A DNA stretch of 64,000 nt from Polytrichum commune (lineage: Eukaryota > Streptophyta > Polytrichopsida > Polytrichales > Polytrichaceae). The DNA lies in contig OX485806.1 of the NCBI GenBank assembly GCA_950295325.1, positions 33,294,001 through 33,358,000 on the forward strand, read 5' to 3'. Each line of letters opens with the position of its first letter. Within the stretch, counting starts at the first letter, position 1. This document shows positions 50,251 through 61,859 of this stretch, piece after piece. The notes below the pieces were generated by a model that had not been told where the DNA came from, made no database searches, and saw nothing but the letters and a program-made list of their open reading frames with translations. The position numbers were made by a program, and so were the translations under genes.

Positions 50251-50561
50251 ACCATCTGCTACTCCTAAGAGCGTTCCCCTTATTAATGGCCTTGCATCTA
50301 CCAACATCCACTTACTACTCTAGAAGAGAGTAGAATAAAGTACAAATCTTGTCTTGAAAGTCCTCAGCATCAACATGATGTGTCTCACAATGCTTCATTT
50401 GGACTTAATTGCACCAACAAGTAAAATCTGGATGGGAAAGACTAAGTTCCCAGAGGGCCAAATCAGTGTCAAAATGGAGGATGCAGCTGGAGTTCGGCGC
50501 TAGACGCCAGGTTCTCTGTACAAGTTTGACAGGTGAAAGAAGTGGCAAGGATTCTTTTGAA

Positions 50562-53492
50562 TTATGCATCATCTTCCACATCTTCCACTTCTTCCTCTAG
50601 AGACACTTTTTCAAAGCCCCCTTGTTCATATTTCTGGACCAGGAAAGAAGCTCGATTGCGTAGCTTTGTCGCAAAGGGCCTCTCATCACCAATAAAAATT
50701 TGTCGCGAACATGCTTTTAAGAAAAAGACCCACTTCTTTACGGCAAAATCGTCACAGTAATCTTGGTTACACCACAGGTACACATCCGCAAGCAACACCT
50801 GATAATAGACCTTGCTGAAGTGCACGACTTTTGCCTTGACATTCACTGAGTCAAAAAGTTTGGACACCTCCCGGGGAGTTGAAAGCACTTTCGTCATCTG
50901 CCTGGTGGTTTTCGTCAGTTCATGCAAGGCCAACTGTTGCTGCAGCTGAAGAACTCGCGTGCCAGTGCCACTCAAAGCCCCAATAAGATACACTCCATCG
51001 TGCAGCTCCGTCGTCAACTTTGAAATTGCGGCAACAACTCGTGGGCAACTAATTTGCCACTCCTCGTAACTAAAGTAGCGAATGAGCACCATGATACTTT
51101 CATGGACAAGATGTGTAATTGCAAGGATGCGGCGCTCAAGGGTAAGCCGAACCATGATGACCAACAAACTTTCCACATCTCCCTGTGTGTCCCGATGTCG
51201 TGGCGCCTTCGTCTCAAAACATGCTATTACAAATTCAAGGAGTGAGCGGAGGTTTTTTGGAGGTCCCTGCTCCTCAATGCTTTTCACTGGAGAGCTACCA
51301 TCGTCATTACAGCCCTTCTCCATGTACCCATACACATCAAGAGTTTCCTTGAAATCTGCCAGGGCCGGTAGCCAATCCAGCTTGAAAGGGGAACCACCCT
51401 GGTAACAAAAACCGAAAGGAAGCTCACATCAGTGCACCTGTTAACACAGGACCAGTAATACTGTGTTTGAAAGTGTTCGCATTATTTGGGGAGCGATCTA
51501 AAGAGCTGTTTGCATTCAGAATGTACCTGTATGAGAAAAGATGAGGCAATAGAACCAATAAACTTTATCCTCTAAGTGAAGATGGTCTTTTAGTTAGGAG
51601 TTGGTTGTTTTGCATACAACACCTTCTAGGTTCAGTAAGTTTTCAGTGCATGCTTGGAGTTGGTTATGTGGAGGTTTGAATAAAGAACATTCTATATCGG
51701 TTCATTGTGGGTCAAACTCATTTTGGCATGACAAAAAGTGCTAAAATGAGTTTGGCCCTAATGAACTGAAATAGGTTGCTCTCCAATTCAAATTCAAACA
51801 CTACCTCTGAGCATGCACCACAACTAGAAAGAAATTATTGATACTGTACGCAAAGCAACCAATGGAAATCTTAGGGGACCAGCTCCTGACAAAAAGTCCC
51901 ATTGACTTAAAAGGATAACTCAAATAGGCACAACAGAGAAATTGAAAAACGAAAAGAACAAAAGGTCCCTGAAGACAGGAAATCTCTAGAACAATACCTT
52001 AAAATATAGATAAGGCCACAAAATAGAAGGGGATTATATACATACCATGGTGCTTCTGGTGACAAGATCACATAAGATCTTGCAGGCAGCTCTCTCCACA
52101 GGTTCTTCTTTAGAGTACACCATCTCATGATAGGCCCATTTTAGAGTCGATTCATCACAACAGCCACAACACAAAGCCCATGATCGTATAAAACCTGAAC
52201 TGGCTAACAACTCCAGAGAAGCTTTCTTTCCTGTGCCGCTCGCTGTATACAATGCTTGGCATAGTAATTTGGCCCCACCATCTTCAGCCTGTCAAGCAAT
52301 GTACTGCTTTAGGATCCTTGAATTTGGTAGAACCACAAGATAGATAGCTGGTACTGAGCGGTGTAACAAAAACCATGTGTGAAGATGAGGTGCTATGATT
52401 GGATTGGAAAATGCACCAATGTCACCAAATTTTTAGAACAGTAAAAAATGTCATGGTTTATGGATTAGTGTGATTAACACTACAGTAGATAGACTACATG
52501 CTCGTTGTAGTGACTTGGACAAACTATACATGCCTTACTGATGAATTCAATGACAAAGCATGAAAACTATACTCCGGCATGCATTGAATAAATAGATGTT
52601 GTTAAGTGGAAGAAACATAATGCTCTCGGTTCCTGATTTGTAAAGCCCTAAATATTGGGTGTAACCACAGTGCACAACAGAGCGTGTATGAAGATGAGGT
52701 GTTTTGATTGGATTGAAAAGTGCACCAACTGCACCAAATTGCTAGGACAGTTTTTTTTTTTTTTTTTTTTTTTATAATCTCTCATGATTCATGACCAGTC
52801 TGATTGACACTAAGTCAAACCACATAATCATCGCAGTGACTTGAACAGAATATACATGGCGCAATGGTGAATTCAATGACAATACATGAAAACTATAGGT
52901 ACTCATGAATGTAGTGAATAAATGGATCTTGCCATATGGGACAAAATATAGCTCTCTGGGCTCCTGACGGGTAAAGCCCTAAGGTATATGGGTGTTGTTC
53001 AGTCTACTGATTGGGTTTATCTATGGAAGACATTTATCTATGGAAGGATGGTAGATATGGATATGGAGGCAGGTATAATGTGTACAGGGAATGACGTATA
53101 TAACTTACCAAGGGAGGAGGTTGCCTCTGTGCACCAAACACCAATTGGCCCCATTCAGCCACCACCTCATCTTCAAACTCGTTCTTCACACTCCTCTCCA
53201 GCTCCTGCAACAACTTGGGGGCTTTCTCGGTCCTCTCATCATCATCGGAAGAAGAATTGTAGAGGTACGAGTTTTTTGTGGCATTCACGGGCGCTGTTTT
53301 CTTCTTTTTGGAGTTGTTTTTGTTGTTGTTACCTTTGCGAGCATGCTCCTTCTCCGAAAGGAGATCGTCCAAATTGATCAACTTCCGTTGCCTTTTCTTC
53401 GCAGCATCTACTGCAGCTGCGGCTTCGGTCGCCGAGTTTGGAGTCAACTTGAGCCAATCCTCGTCATCATCAGCAGCATCAAGACTCGACAT
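50562..53492 (-). CDS. Plant-conserved protein, tentatively CANIN/SLF2-like, three exons
   Basis: Exons in transcript order are 53492-53109, 52288-52046 and 51398-50562. Both introns are GT-AG (the first donor is GTAAGT) and every junction is phase 0, giving 487 residues. Exon 1 starts MSSLDAADDDEDWLKL, followed by a basic Lys/Asn-rich stretch (about 50-72) and an acidic SSSDDDE motif (about 82-88). Exons 2 and 3 are predicted mostly helical, with Leu-rich segments, and the C-terminus ends in an acidic EEEVEDVEDDA. The acidic start, basic linker and helical C-terminal half recall plant proteins with a CANIN (SMC6/NSE5-interacting) domain, which would imply a nuclear genome-maintenance role. 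This is an impression only; I recognise no catalytic motif. An upstream in-frame ATG at 53,576 is less likely. Confidence 0.75.
51597..51915. repeat. Intron repeat shared with the PHR-like gene
   Basis: It lies in intron 2 of the minus-strand gene and is homologous to 46288-46610 in the same plus-strand direction. Confidence 0.75.
52375..52995. repeat. Two-copy ~305 bp tandem duplication in intron 1
   Basis: Segments 52,378-52,675 and 52,683-52,995 share GAAGATGAGGTG, GATTGGATTG, GGTGAATTCAATGACAA-like and GTAAAGCCCTAA phrases in the same order. The second copy carries a ~23 bp T-tract at 52,750-52,773. The duplication lies wholly within intron 1 of the minus-strand gene. Confidence 0.8.
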
Positions 53493-54420
53493 CTTGATGA
53501 AGATAAATGATTTCCTTATATGGATCCTTATTAATAATTCCAAAGACCAAGCCACTGTCAAAACCTCGATTTCCAATGCCTATCCCCCAATTTCCAGACT
53601 CGATGATGTCTTTAAGGTTTAGGCCCTTCTCCAACCTAGTGCAATGTAAATGGTGGCCACGAAATCGCTACAAATTCCTCACCAAAATGATTACACCGTA
53701 AACCCTTCACCAACATTTCCACTCAATTTGTTTTGCAATTCACATGCCAAAGACTCACACACACCATTCTCGCATACCAAACACTGACCAAACTCGGTGC
53801 ACGCCCTATCAAAAACGCTAAACCCTGAAATCCAAAACATGCACTGTCAAAGGGGACTCCGAGAAAGAAACTCCGAATTCGACGAGCTTCAGCTGCGCAG
53901 CAATTAAGACACCGAATGTAAGAATTGAAAGAAAAAGAAAAAGAACGCCCCAAATGGTGAACTCTTCTCCTTCTCCTTCTCCTTCTCCTTCTCCTTCTCC
54001 TCCCTTCCTTCCTTTCCTCACAAATCTGGGAGGATTTGAGCAGATTTCTTTGAGAAAAATCAGAGCAGCAGACGCAGCGATAACTTGGGGCGCGAACCGA
54101 GTGGCGAATGCGGAAAATCCGAGGTGGCTGAAACCGTCGCATTCGAAAGCAATCCTGAAATTTTGGCGCCGAGGAAAAGCCTTTAGCATGAGACAAGTGA
54201 CCCGAGACACTTCCGCCCCAAGACCCCCCGAAACTGAGTTCTCTCAAGAGGGGGGTCTTGGTTTTGGAGACGGGGGACTTGGGGCTTGCTCCCGCCAAAG
54301 GAGTGTGCGTTGAGACCGTTACCCTTGGGAACAGGGTATAAGATCCGGGTATGTAGGATTTATATACAATGGACAAGGTGGTGGTGGTGGTGGTGGTGTT
54401 GCTGGTGGCCGTCAACCCAT
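53493..54420 (-). promoter_or_regulatory. Presumed promoter and 5' leader of the minus-strand gene
   Basis: This stretch upstream of the start at 53,492 contains a (TTCTCC)n run at about 53,963-54,001 (GGAGAA-rich in the transcript direction) and a GC-rich part near 54,080-54,300. GA-rich runs are common in plant 5' leaders. I could not place the transcription start. Long open frames here are out of frame with exon 1 and contain poly-Arg or poly-Gly/Glu from the simple repeat. Confidence 0.35.
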
Positions 54421-55485
54421 TGTTCTGCCATCATTTTAAAAATTTGGGGGACCATGTTAAAGTGATGTATCATATGTACAGGTGCAAAGACATGTGAAGA
54501 ACTTATAAAATAATATGTCGAATAAGCGTTGATAAGGTATGCAGGTGTTTTTCGGTTATTTTTCTTAATTGAACACTTATATTTGATTGGTGTGTGCTTC
54601 AATGAGGACTCAAGAACAAACAAGTTTTTAAAAACATGTTTTTAAAAGTGATTAGACTATATAGTCAAAACTTTGTTATTGATTTCACTCTCAATAATAA
54701 AGATAGTTGGGAGGTGTTATGTATTCAGTTAAGGAATCAACAAACATGCGTATCCAAAAACCATAACCAAATCGAGGGAGGTGTGTGATTTGTGATCCTA
54801 TTGTTGTTGATGCAAAGAGAGAAAAATTAAAAATTAAAAATTAAATTAAATTAAATCTTTAAAAATCTTTGAATTACACACGTTTACCTTATGCTAACTT
54901 AGCATGTCCCACATCATTGAGCACCTCGTTCCATTCCTATGCCAAAAACATTCTTCCTAACTCCATTTTATATCAATAGTATAATCGTGTTGCATAATAA
55001 CCCTATGGCCCCATAATGTTCTTGCCTAATGCATTTCATTTCATTTCTCAATAGTTTTACAACGGTAAGTTGTCTCATAGAATAGCATGTAGCGCCATAG
55101 TGTTTATTTTCTTTGTTTATATTGAAAATCTAATATGAGTTAAATACACCCATGTGTCGTTAATAATGACAACCATCAAATGAGGCCCATCTCTTGATAT
55201 TCGTGAACAATTAGGTTTGAATAATCAATGCATGTGCCTTGGGACAGGGCTCGGCACCTGCCATGACCTCAACATCCCCACAAACCCCCCTCATTCTACA
55301 AGAGCCATCTCTCTCTCTCTCTCTCTCTCTCTACTTAGTTCTTGATAGGCCATTGAAAGACTGTAACACTTTGTATAATGACCCTATATAAGGTTCCACC
55401 TTAGGGGTCCAGCAAAGGGAGGTTAAAAAAGGCTCAGCTGTGGATCCAGAACTTGCATCTACGGTCACAAAAGTTTACCTAATCT
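54421..55485. other. AT-rich non-coding stretch
   Basis: No gene recognised. A CT run lies at 55,311-55,332. The start of this stretch resembles 17,115-17,270. Confidence 0.4.
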
Positions 55486-56290
55486 TATAATAAGAGGAAG
55501 CCAACCTCGGTACTTCCTTTCCAAGTGTAAACCGCATTAGCAGTTTACACTAAGTAACTTCTGGGATTAGGGTAAACGTGACGTGAGTTTGTAGGAAGTG
55601 GAAGTGACTGACTTCAAGCTTTGAACGTCAAAGGAAGCCAATGGCTAAAGAACATGTAAAATACTCATTGAAAGCATTGAGTATTGTGTATGATGGGGAT
55701 ACTAAATGTATGATTATGCCGTACGTATAAGTTTGTGTGACATAGATAACAATTGGGTTCTGCTGTAATTCACCTCGTGTACGTTACTAACCCTCTCCGT
55801 GGATTTGGTTGGTGGCATGGGCACAGGTGAGGCAAACCCTTCACAAATATGACGGCTACATTAGGTTTTGTATACCATCTGATTGCAAAATAGTGTATGT
55901 AGATGAAGGTTACAAAAAACATATGCAATGACCAGTTCTATTCTACATTGCAAGTTGTTGAGCATATGATTGGTGTTACCATTTTACATTTGATTTACTG
56001 GAGCTTAGTTGTTAGGAGACTATGATAGGTTTTACATTGGAAAACCTTAGTATTATGGAATACTCCAAGGTTTTACTTGTAACAAAAATATGTGTAAGAA
56101 GCTCCATAGTGTTATGTTTTAGCACTTGCATTGCAATGGGATGGGGAAAGATCCCACCCACCCTCCCGGGTTTTGTTAGATACATAGATATATGGAAGAA
56201 TGGTATGGCCTCTTGCCAAGAGGATGTTATTTGAAAAAGAACTATGCTTGAAAGTAAGCTTAGGTTCTCTCAAGAAATGCCCAGCTCTAT
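55486..56290 (+). repeat. Left ~800 bp direct repeat flanking the CACTA element
   Basis: It aligns with 61,030-61,850 in the same orientation with moderate divergence and indels. Shared blocks include TTATAATAAGAGGA, GTTTACACTAAGTAACTT, GACATAGATAACAATTGGGTT, GGATTTGGTTGGTGGCATGG and GAAAGTAAGCTTAG. The length and direct orientation would fit LTRs or two copies of one unknown element. I found no primer-binding site or retroviral-type protein between them. Confidence 0.7.
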
Positions 56291-57358
56291 ATATATATTT
56301 TTTGTTTTACCTTAACCATAGATTAACTGAACCAATAACTTATATTAAATCCAAGGTTAAGCCACTTTAGGGTTAGGTTAGTTTCAAACTAACTAATCTC
56401 CACCATAGATCTGCGACTGGGGCATCTATGGTTATGAAAGGCACTACAAGAAAACCAGCCCAATGTGACCGGATGTGACTAAGGGCATATGACTATGTAG
56501 TCACCTCAATCATTGGTTTAGTCTAAAATCAGTCCTAAGAGGGTCCAGTCATGGTCTAGTCATATACGTAGTCATATTTTTGAGGACCTGGGTGGGAACG
56601 TCTACGGGAACGGGACATATGTTCTCCTGCCCGGTTCCCAGAGTCATGCTATGAGTGCTCACTATGTGTAGTCATGCTAATGCTAATGCGTTATGTATGT
56701 CTTATTGTAGTAAGAGAGTTGGTTTGGGTGACTACATGACTTCCTGTAGTAAATGAATTGACTAATAGTTGTCATATATTTTAATCAGATGATTTTGAAG
56801 TCCTCTAGTCGTTGGCTCCATGGGTGAGTGTTGTGATATAGAAGTAGGTCTATAATCTTCACTTACATAATAGCTCGTCTATTCAACACTACCATGTCTG
56901 CGCGCAAACATGATCACGTGTCATTTTAGAGGCACCCCATCATAGAAACAGGAACTAAACACACCTTCAAAAATTAGTAAGTAATTGGCTTGGGCGTCCA
57001 AAAATCATGATTCCACTTGGAATATCTTCCCACTTTCTTTTCAGATGCATGACATTGCCGTGTATGCTTAACCAGGCTACAGAATTCCCATGCTCACAAC
57101 AAAGCCGTTATTGATCACCTTCCCATACTTTTTTGAGATGCCAAAGTGTTTGCAAAATAACGTAGTCATGTGGACAGTTTTCTTTACTGGATTCAGTCAT
57201 GACTGCGATATAACATAGTCACAGACACAATTTCCTTTACTTATATTGGTAATGAACCCCCTTTGTCCATACAACTTTAATTTGTTAACTGTACAATCTC
57301 TGTGACTACTCTTTTGCTGTACCGAAATTCTACAGATAGTAGTTGGGCTCCTACAGTC

Positions 57359-58240
57359 CTACTGTGGTGATTCATCATTGTAGTTTGCCTCTGTATCCTC
57401 CATTTGCATAGCAAGATGCACCTCGTTGCTAGAAAGCTCCCTGGAACTTGATAAAACAGGTGGCATTGCTACGGTATCATCAGCGACATGATGTGCCATC
57501 AATCCCTGAGCTACAACATCGTCGCATAAGCTTAGGCAGTGTAGATCTGGTCTTCCTTCAGCCATGGAAGTCACTCTCACACTTCGTGCCTCTTTGCGTA
57601 GAACTACCTTCCATCCAGGATGTGCCACATCGTCAACAAAGAAGACCTGTTGAGCATGAAGAGGAAACGCAAACGAATCCGATGAGTACGGAATGGTACG
57701 GTCAATGTTCACGAGAGTGAAACCGTACTCATCTCTTTTCATAGTTGCCCGTGGCCCAATCCATGTGGCGCGGACCCACTTACAATACAGTAGGAGTATT
57801 TCGAACTTCCCATAGTCAGCCCCAATAATCTCTTCGACCCACCCCACGTACTCCACGTTCACAAGCCTGTGATTCTTGTCCTTTCTGCTGGAACGGCAAG
57901 ATTGTGAGAATGTTGCGGCTACTCCGCTGTCGCACGTTGACAAGTGGCCCTCTGCTCCTCACACACGTATATGGTTCCCGTATGCATACATGCTGTGATA
58001 CGATTTTGCCTCGCATGAAGGTGGTAGGACAAGGCCAAGAATATCTTCATGGACCTCTGTGCCTGCTGCCACATCCCGTTGCACCGCGATAGGAAACCAC
58101 TCAGAAAACTGTTCGTTCCTTGCGATTGCTGGATACTCTGCTCTTCTGCCCCGTGATCGACGACATATCTCTGCACGCATTTTGTGCCACGTTTCCATCT
58201 CCAAGTAGTGACGTCTGATTGGAAGCCACAGTGGATGGAA
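57359..58240 (-). pseudogene. CACTA transposase, last exon (DUF4216 region), with a stop
   Basis: Transcript-wise it begins near 58,240 with FHPLWLPIRRHYLEMETWHK, continues through EQFSEWFPIAVQRD and SYHSMYAYGNHIRV, then meets TGA at 57,959-57,961. The same frame resumes as LSTCDSGVAATFSQ and leads into a DUF4216 domain (KFEILLLYCKWV, DEYGFTLVNIDRT, AQQVFFVDD), ending at 57,359. DUF4216 is the usual C-terminal domain of plant TNP2-type CACTA transposases. The stop separates the conserved parts, so the product would be truncated. Confidence 0.85.
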
Positions 58241-58509
58241 ATTTTTTACATAACAAAAATAGCCGGCAGATAAATGTAAACGTCATCAACATCTAATTCC
58301 CTAGTCATGTGTTGCAATATGATGACTGGAATTAGTACGCAATAGACCTTTGTTGACTATAGAGTCACATTGTCCCTTCTAGACAGAGTGCATGACTAAA
58401 ACATGTGATGCTTACTCTCTGTATGACTGTAGAGGCTCAGCATTCGTGAGAACAAACTCGTGAATCCGTGCCCTCAGCTCTGATGTCAAGAGTCAATATC
58501 GACCTGTAC

Positions 58510-59371
58510 CCTCCGCGACCTCACTCTTGGCCCCTACTTCCTCCTCATCGTCCCAAGTCCTCCTGCGTGTTAGCTCACAGTCTTGCATGTACTCTGTGCA
58601 AAATCCTAACGCCTCCTCTATTGTGTACCCCCTCGCCATGGATCCCTCAGGTTTTGCTCGTTGCCTAACATAGCCCTTCAGTCTCTTCAGGTACCGCTCA
58701 ATAGGATACATCCATCGGGTGTGTACGGGACCACATATATCCAACTGCTGCACCAGGTGAATGGGGAGGTGCGACATGACATCAAAAAATGAAGGTGGAA
58801 AAACCATCTCTAGCATGCATAGAGTCTCAGCTGTGTACTCCAATAACTGTTCCATGGACGAGGGATCTACGGATTTTGCGCACAATCGTACAAACACCCG
58901 GCTAAGCCGCATTATTGCCACCCACGTATCCCTGTCTAAGAGAGTGCGCAAACACAAGGGGAGCAATTGTTGCATCAAGACATGGTAGTCATGAGATTTC
59001 AGCCCCTTCAAGTCCCCATCCGACCCAATGCATTTTGCAAGTTGGCCAGCGTAGTTCGTAGGAGTCTTCAAATTGCGGATAATGTCTATGAATTTTACCT
59101 TCTGTTCTTTCGATAGTACATATGGAGCTGTTGGAAGTACGACATACCCAGGTTTCCTTCCTGGAAAAGGGTGCAGATATGGTCGAATGTTGGCCTCTTT
59201 TAAGTCTAGCCGGGCCTTCAAAGTGTCACGGACTCCCCAAATTGTTTTCATCACGTTCTCGCAGATGCTTTTTTCGCAGTGCATGGGATCCAAAAGATGT
59301 CTAATGAGGAGGTCATGCCAGAAATCCCAGCAAAGTATTCCAGCGTCAAATTTACTCACTTTCGACAAAGA
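58510..59371 (-). pseudogene. CACTA transposase, DUF4218 exon
   Basis: The minus-strand frame starts at about 59,371 after an AG acceptor and contains LLIRHLLDPMHCEKSICEN, which corresponds to the conserved RH-LD-MH-EKN block of TNP2. It continues with LKSHDYHVLMQQLLPLCLR, FPPSFFDVMSHLPIHLV, GPVHTRWMYPIERYLKRLK and YTIEEALGFCTEYM. These are textbook DUF4218 signatures. The frame is intact for about 285 codons. The exon probably ends at a GTCGAT donor near 58,505. Confidence 0.9.
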
Positions 59372-59419
59372 CTCTTAAGCATTCATTGAAAAGATATAGG
59401 TCCATGTTTTGTTTCATCC

Positions 59420-59836
59420 ATACTGGCAGTCATGGATTTCATAAATTGTACTATTCACAGTCACTCTTCTTACCAACCAGGTTACTAGAGTCAGTCAACA
59501 ATTATAACTGAACATACTGGAACCAGTGATTGATTTCAGAAATTGCACTATTCACATTCAACCTGCTAACCGTGTTTGTTACTAGAGTCAGTCAACAATT
59601 CTAACTATCAGTTACTGGAACCAGTGATTGATTTCAGAAATTGCACTATTCACATTCAACCAGATAAGCGTGTTTGTTACTAGATTCAGTCAACAATTCT
59701 AAATATCAGTTACTGGAACCAGTGATTGATTTCAGAAATTGCACTATTCACATTCAACCAGATAAGCGTGTTTGTTACTAGATTCAGTCAACAATTCTAA
59801 ATGTCAGTTACTGGAACCTGTGAATGCGCTAAGTAC
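59420..59836. repeat. 98-bp tandem repeat in a transposase intron
   Basis: The phrase ACTGGAACCAGTGATTGATT and its equivalents begin at about 59,516, 59,614, 59,712 and 59,810, exactly 98 bp apart. The first unit is more diverged. The array fills the intron between the exons ending at 59,837 and starting at 59,371. One and a half further units occupy 60,430-60,570 in the preceding intron. Confidence 0.9.
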
Positions 59837-60357
59837 CTGCCAATACGGAAGCTTGTACAGAGCGGAGAGCCGCTTCACTTCGGTGCGCTGAATGGGATCG
59901 CCTTCTCCTCCACCTCTTCTTCCCTGTGACTCTTGTAGGAAGGACAATCTTTCTTGTGCATAGCCCTTGATGTCGCATCCTGTTAGAATTGGAGGGGGAG
60001 GTCGGTACTCCTGTTGACCATCAAATGAATGCCTGAGCCTACGATATGGATGCCATCTACTGAGATACCGGCAGTGACCTAAATATACATTCTTTCCGAG
60101 AGCCTTTGACCGCCGAGTTGTAACATCTGGCCCACACTCGGTACACACTCTATACCCTTTTGTGACTTGGCCAGATGTGAGTCCGTACGTAGGGAAGTCG
60201 TGAATGCACCAAAGAAGTAGAGCCCGTAGTTTAAAATGTTGTCTTGGGGGCTCTTCAGACAAATCTATGGCTGGTACCCCTTTCCAAAGTTCCAAGAGCT
60301 CTTCAATCAATGGAGTAAGGTACACATCGATGTTCTCCGAGGTCACGCTCTCGCGAC
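59837..60357 (-). pseudogene. CACTA transposase, central exon (Transposase_21 region)
   Basis: The minus-strand reading begins just after CCAG at 60,358 and continues RESVTSENIDVYLTPLIEEL, LLWCIHDFPTYGLTSGQVTK, CRYLSRWHPYRR and RPPPILTG, ending WQ before a GTACTT donor. The NDIDVYL-like and HDFPTYG blocks are classical TNP2 (Transposase_21) signatures. The phase fits the exon on either side. Confidence 0.9.
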
Positions 60358-60579
60358 CTGGAATAAGCAATACAAGCATGATGAAAAATGGCTTTGTCAC
60401 TAGTCATGCAGACAAATTATAGTAAACCTTCTTACCATGCTCGTTACTAGATGCAGTCAACAATTATGAGTGTAGATACTGGAACCAGTGACTGGTTTCA
60501 GAAATTGCATTATTCACAATCAACCTTCTTACCATGCTGGTTACTAGATGCAGTCATCAGTTATGAGTGTAAGCAATAC

Positions 60580-61018
60580 CTGGAATAAGCAATGCAAGCA
60601 TGATAAAAAATGGCTTTGTTACTAGCCATGCATGCAAATTATAGTTCACCAGAAGGACCGGCCATGTCGAGTGACTGAGCGACTGGTTTCCGAACGGATT
60701 CACACCGTCCAATGCCATCCCCAAGCGTATGTTCCTATGCTCATATGTAAAGTTGGCATCCAACGAATCAATATGCTTCCAGGCCTTCGAGTCGGGGACG
60801 CATTCCACGTTAATACCCTCCTTCTTCTGATTGGCGTGCCATTTGTTAAGTTCCGCCAATCTTTTGCACCGGTACATGCGCTTCAAACGGGGAATCAACG
60901 GAAAGTGGCGTAGGATTTTGGATGGGATTGGGCTGGACTCTGACTTGTATCTCGAGGCGTTGCACTTTGGACAGGACTTTGCATCCTGCAACTCCTTCCT
61001 GAATAGGCAACATCCATA
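60580..61018 (-). pseudogene. CACTA transposase, first surviving exon
   Basis: The minus-strand frame includes ELQDAKSCPKCNASRY, LIPRLKRMYRCKRLAEL, DSKAWKHIDSLDANFTYEHR, NIRLGMALDGVNPFGNQS, STWPVLLVNYNLHAWLV and FFIMLALLIPG, all diagnostic of the N-terminal half of TNP2 transposases. The exon end (CCAG then GTATTG) joins in phase to 60,357. The true start and the N-terminal domain that normally precedes it are missing; a possible acceptor lies at about 61,006. Confidence 0.85.
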
Positions 61019-61029
61019 GGTTACATTGC

Positions 61030-61850
61030 TCTATAATAAGAGGACGAGTCCATTAGGACTTCCTTTTCACTGGCTTAACCGCAGGGAATGTTTACACTAA
61101 GTAACTTTCGGACTTAGTATAAAAAAAGACACAACACTTGAGCTGGGTGGTGTATGTAACCCAACTCTTACTTTGGTTACACGAGGTTCAGATGGCTAAG
61201 GAACAGGTAGAATACTTCATGAAAGTATGTGTATTCTTTTTTGCAAAATATGTATGTATGTTGTACATTATTGTGTGACATAGATAACAATTGGGTTCTA
61301 CTGTGATTCACCTCGTATACGTTACTAACCCTCTCTTTGGATTTGGTTGGTGGCATGGGCACAAGTGAGGCAGACCCTTCACAAATTTGACAACATCATT
61401 AGGTTTTGCATATCAACTTCTATCAAGGAATTTGTGTACTTTGAGCGTCAACATTCTTTGATTATGAATGTTAGACTACACATATGGCAATGATAGGACT
61501 TTGAAGTACTTATGGGTTAGATATATACTTGAGAATGATATGTTATGGATATAATATACTTTAGGTTACATGTATGGGATGCATTGTAAAACCATAGTAA
61601 CGAAAGTTTACTTATGGTTGATGATACATATACTTAGAAGCATGCCAAGAAGAGACAATGACTTTGATAGTTTGCTTGCTTAACCAAGGCACGAGTATAG
61701 GGGATGAACCCACCCACCCTCCCAGGTTTTGTAAGGTACATGGATATATGCAATGGAATGGAATGGCCTCTTGATAAGAGGATGTGTTGCACAAAAACTA
61801 AGTTTGAAAGTAAGCTTAGCTATAAGCAAGAAAAGCCCAACTCTCTCTCT
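61030..61850 (+). repeat. Right ~800 bp direct repeat flanking the CACTA element
   Basis: Counterpart of 55486-56290. It begins almost exactly where the transposase coding trace ends. It finishes with GAAAGTAAGCTTAG and a CT-rich run at 61,840-61,856. Confidence 0.7.
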
Positions 61851-61859
61851 CTCTCTGGA

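Larger units (their letters stand above)
56442..61018 (-). mobile_element. Decayed CACTA (En/Spm-type) transposon, right end missing
   Basis: The left end is CACTACAAGAAAACC at 56,442, the canonical plant CACTA terminus. The adjoining ~850 bp is dense in GTGACTA and TAGTCAT motifs in both orientations, typical of subterminal transposase-binding repeats. Transposase exons lie on the minus strand at 61,018-57,359. No matching TTTTCTTGTAGTG end was found to the right. The coding trace stops near 61,018, directly before the right flanking repeat, so the promoter side and N-terminus are lost. An in-frame TGA at 57,959-57,961 breaks the last exon. Confidence 0.85.

Noticed and set aside
53723-54415. 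230-codon minus-strand open frame upstream of the three-exon gene
   Set aside because: It includes poly-Arg from a GGAGAA repeat, lacks motifs, and is better explained as the gene's GC-rich leader or promoter.
55486-61850. Complete LTR retrotransposon
   Set aside because: No gag, reverse transcriptase, integrase, primer-binding site or polypurine tract was found between the direct repeats; the interior is a CACTA transposase.
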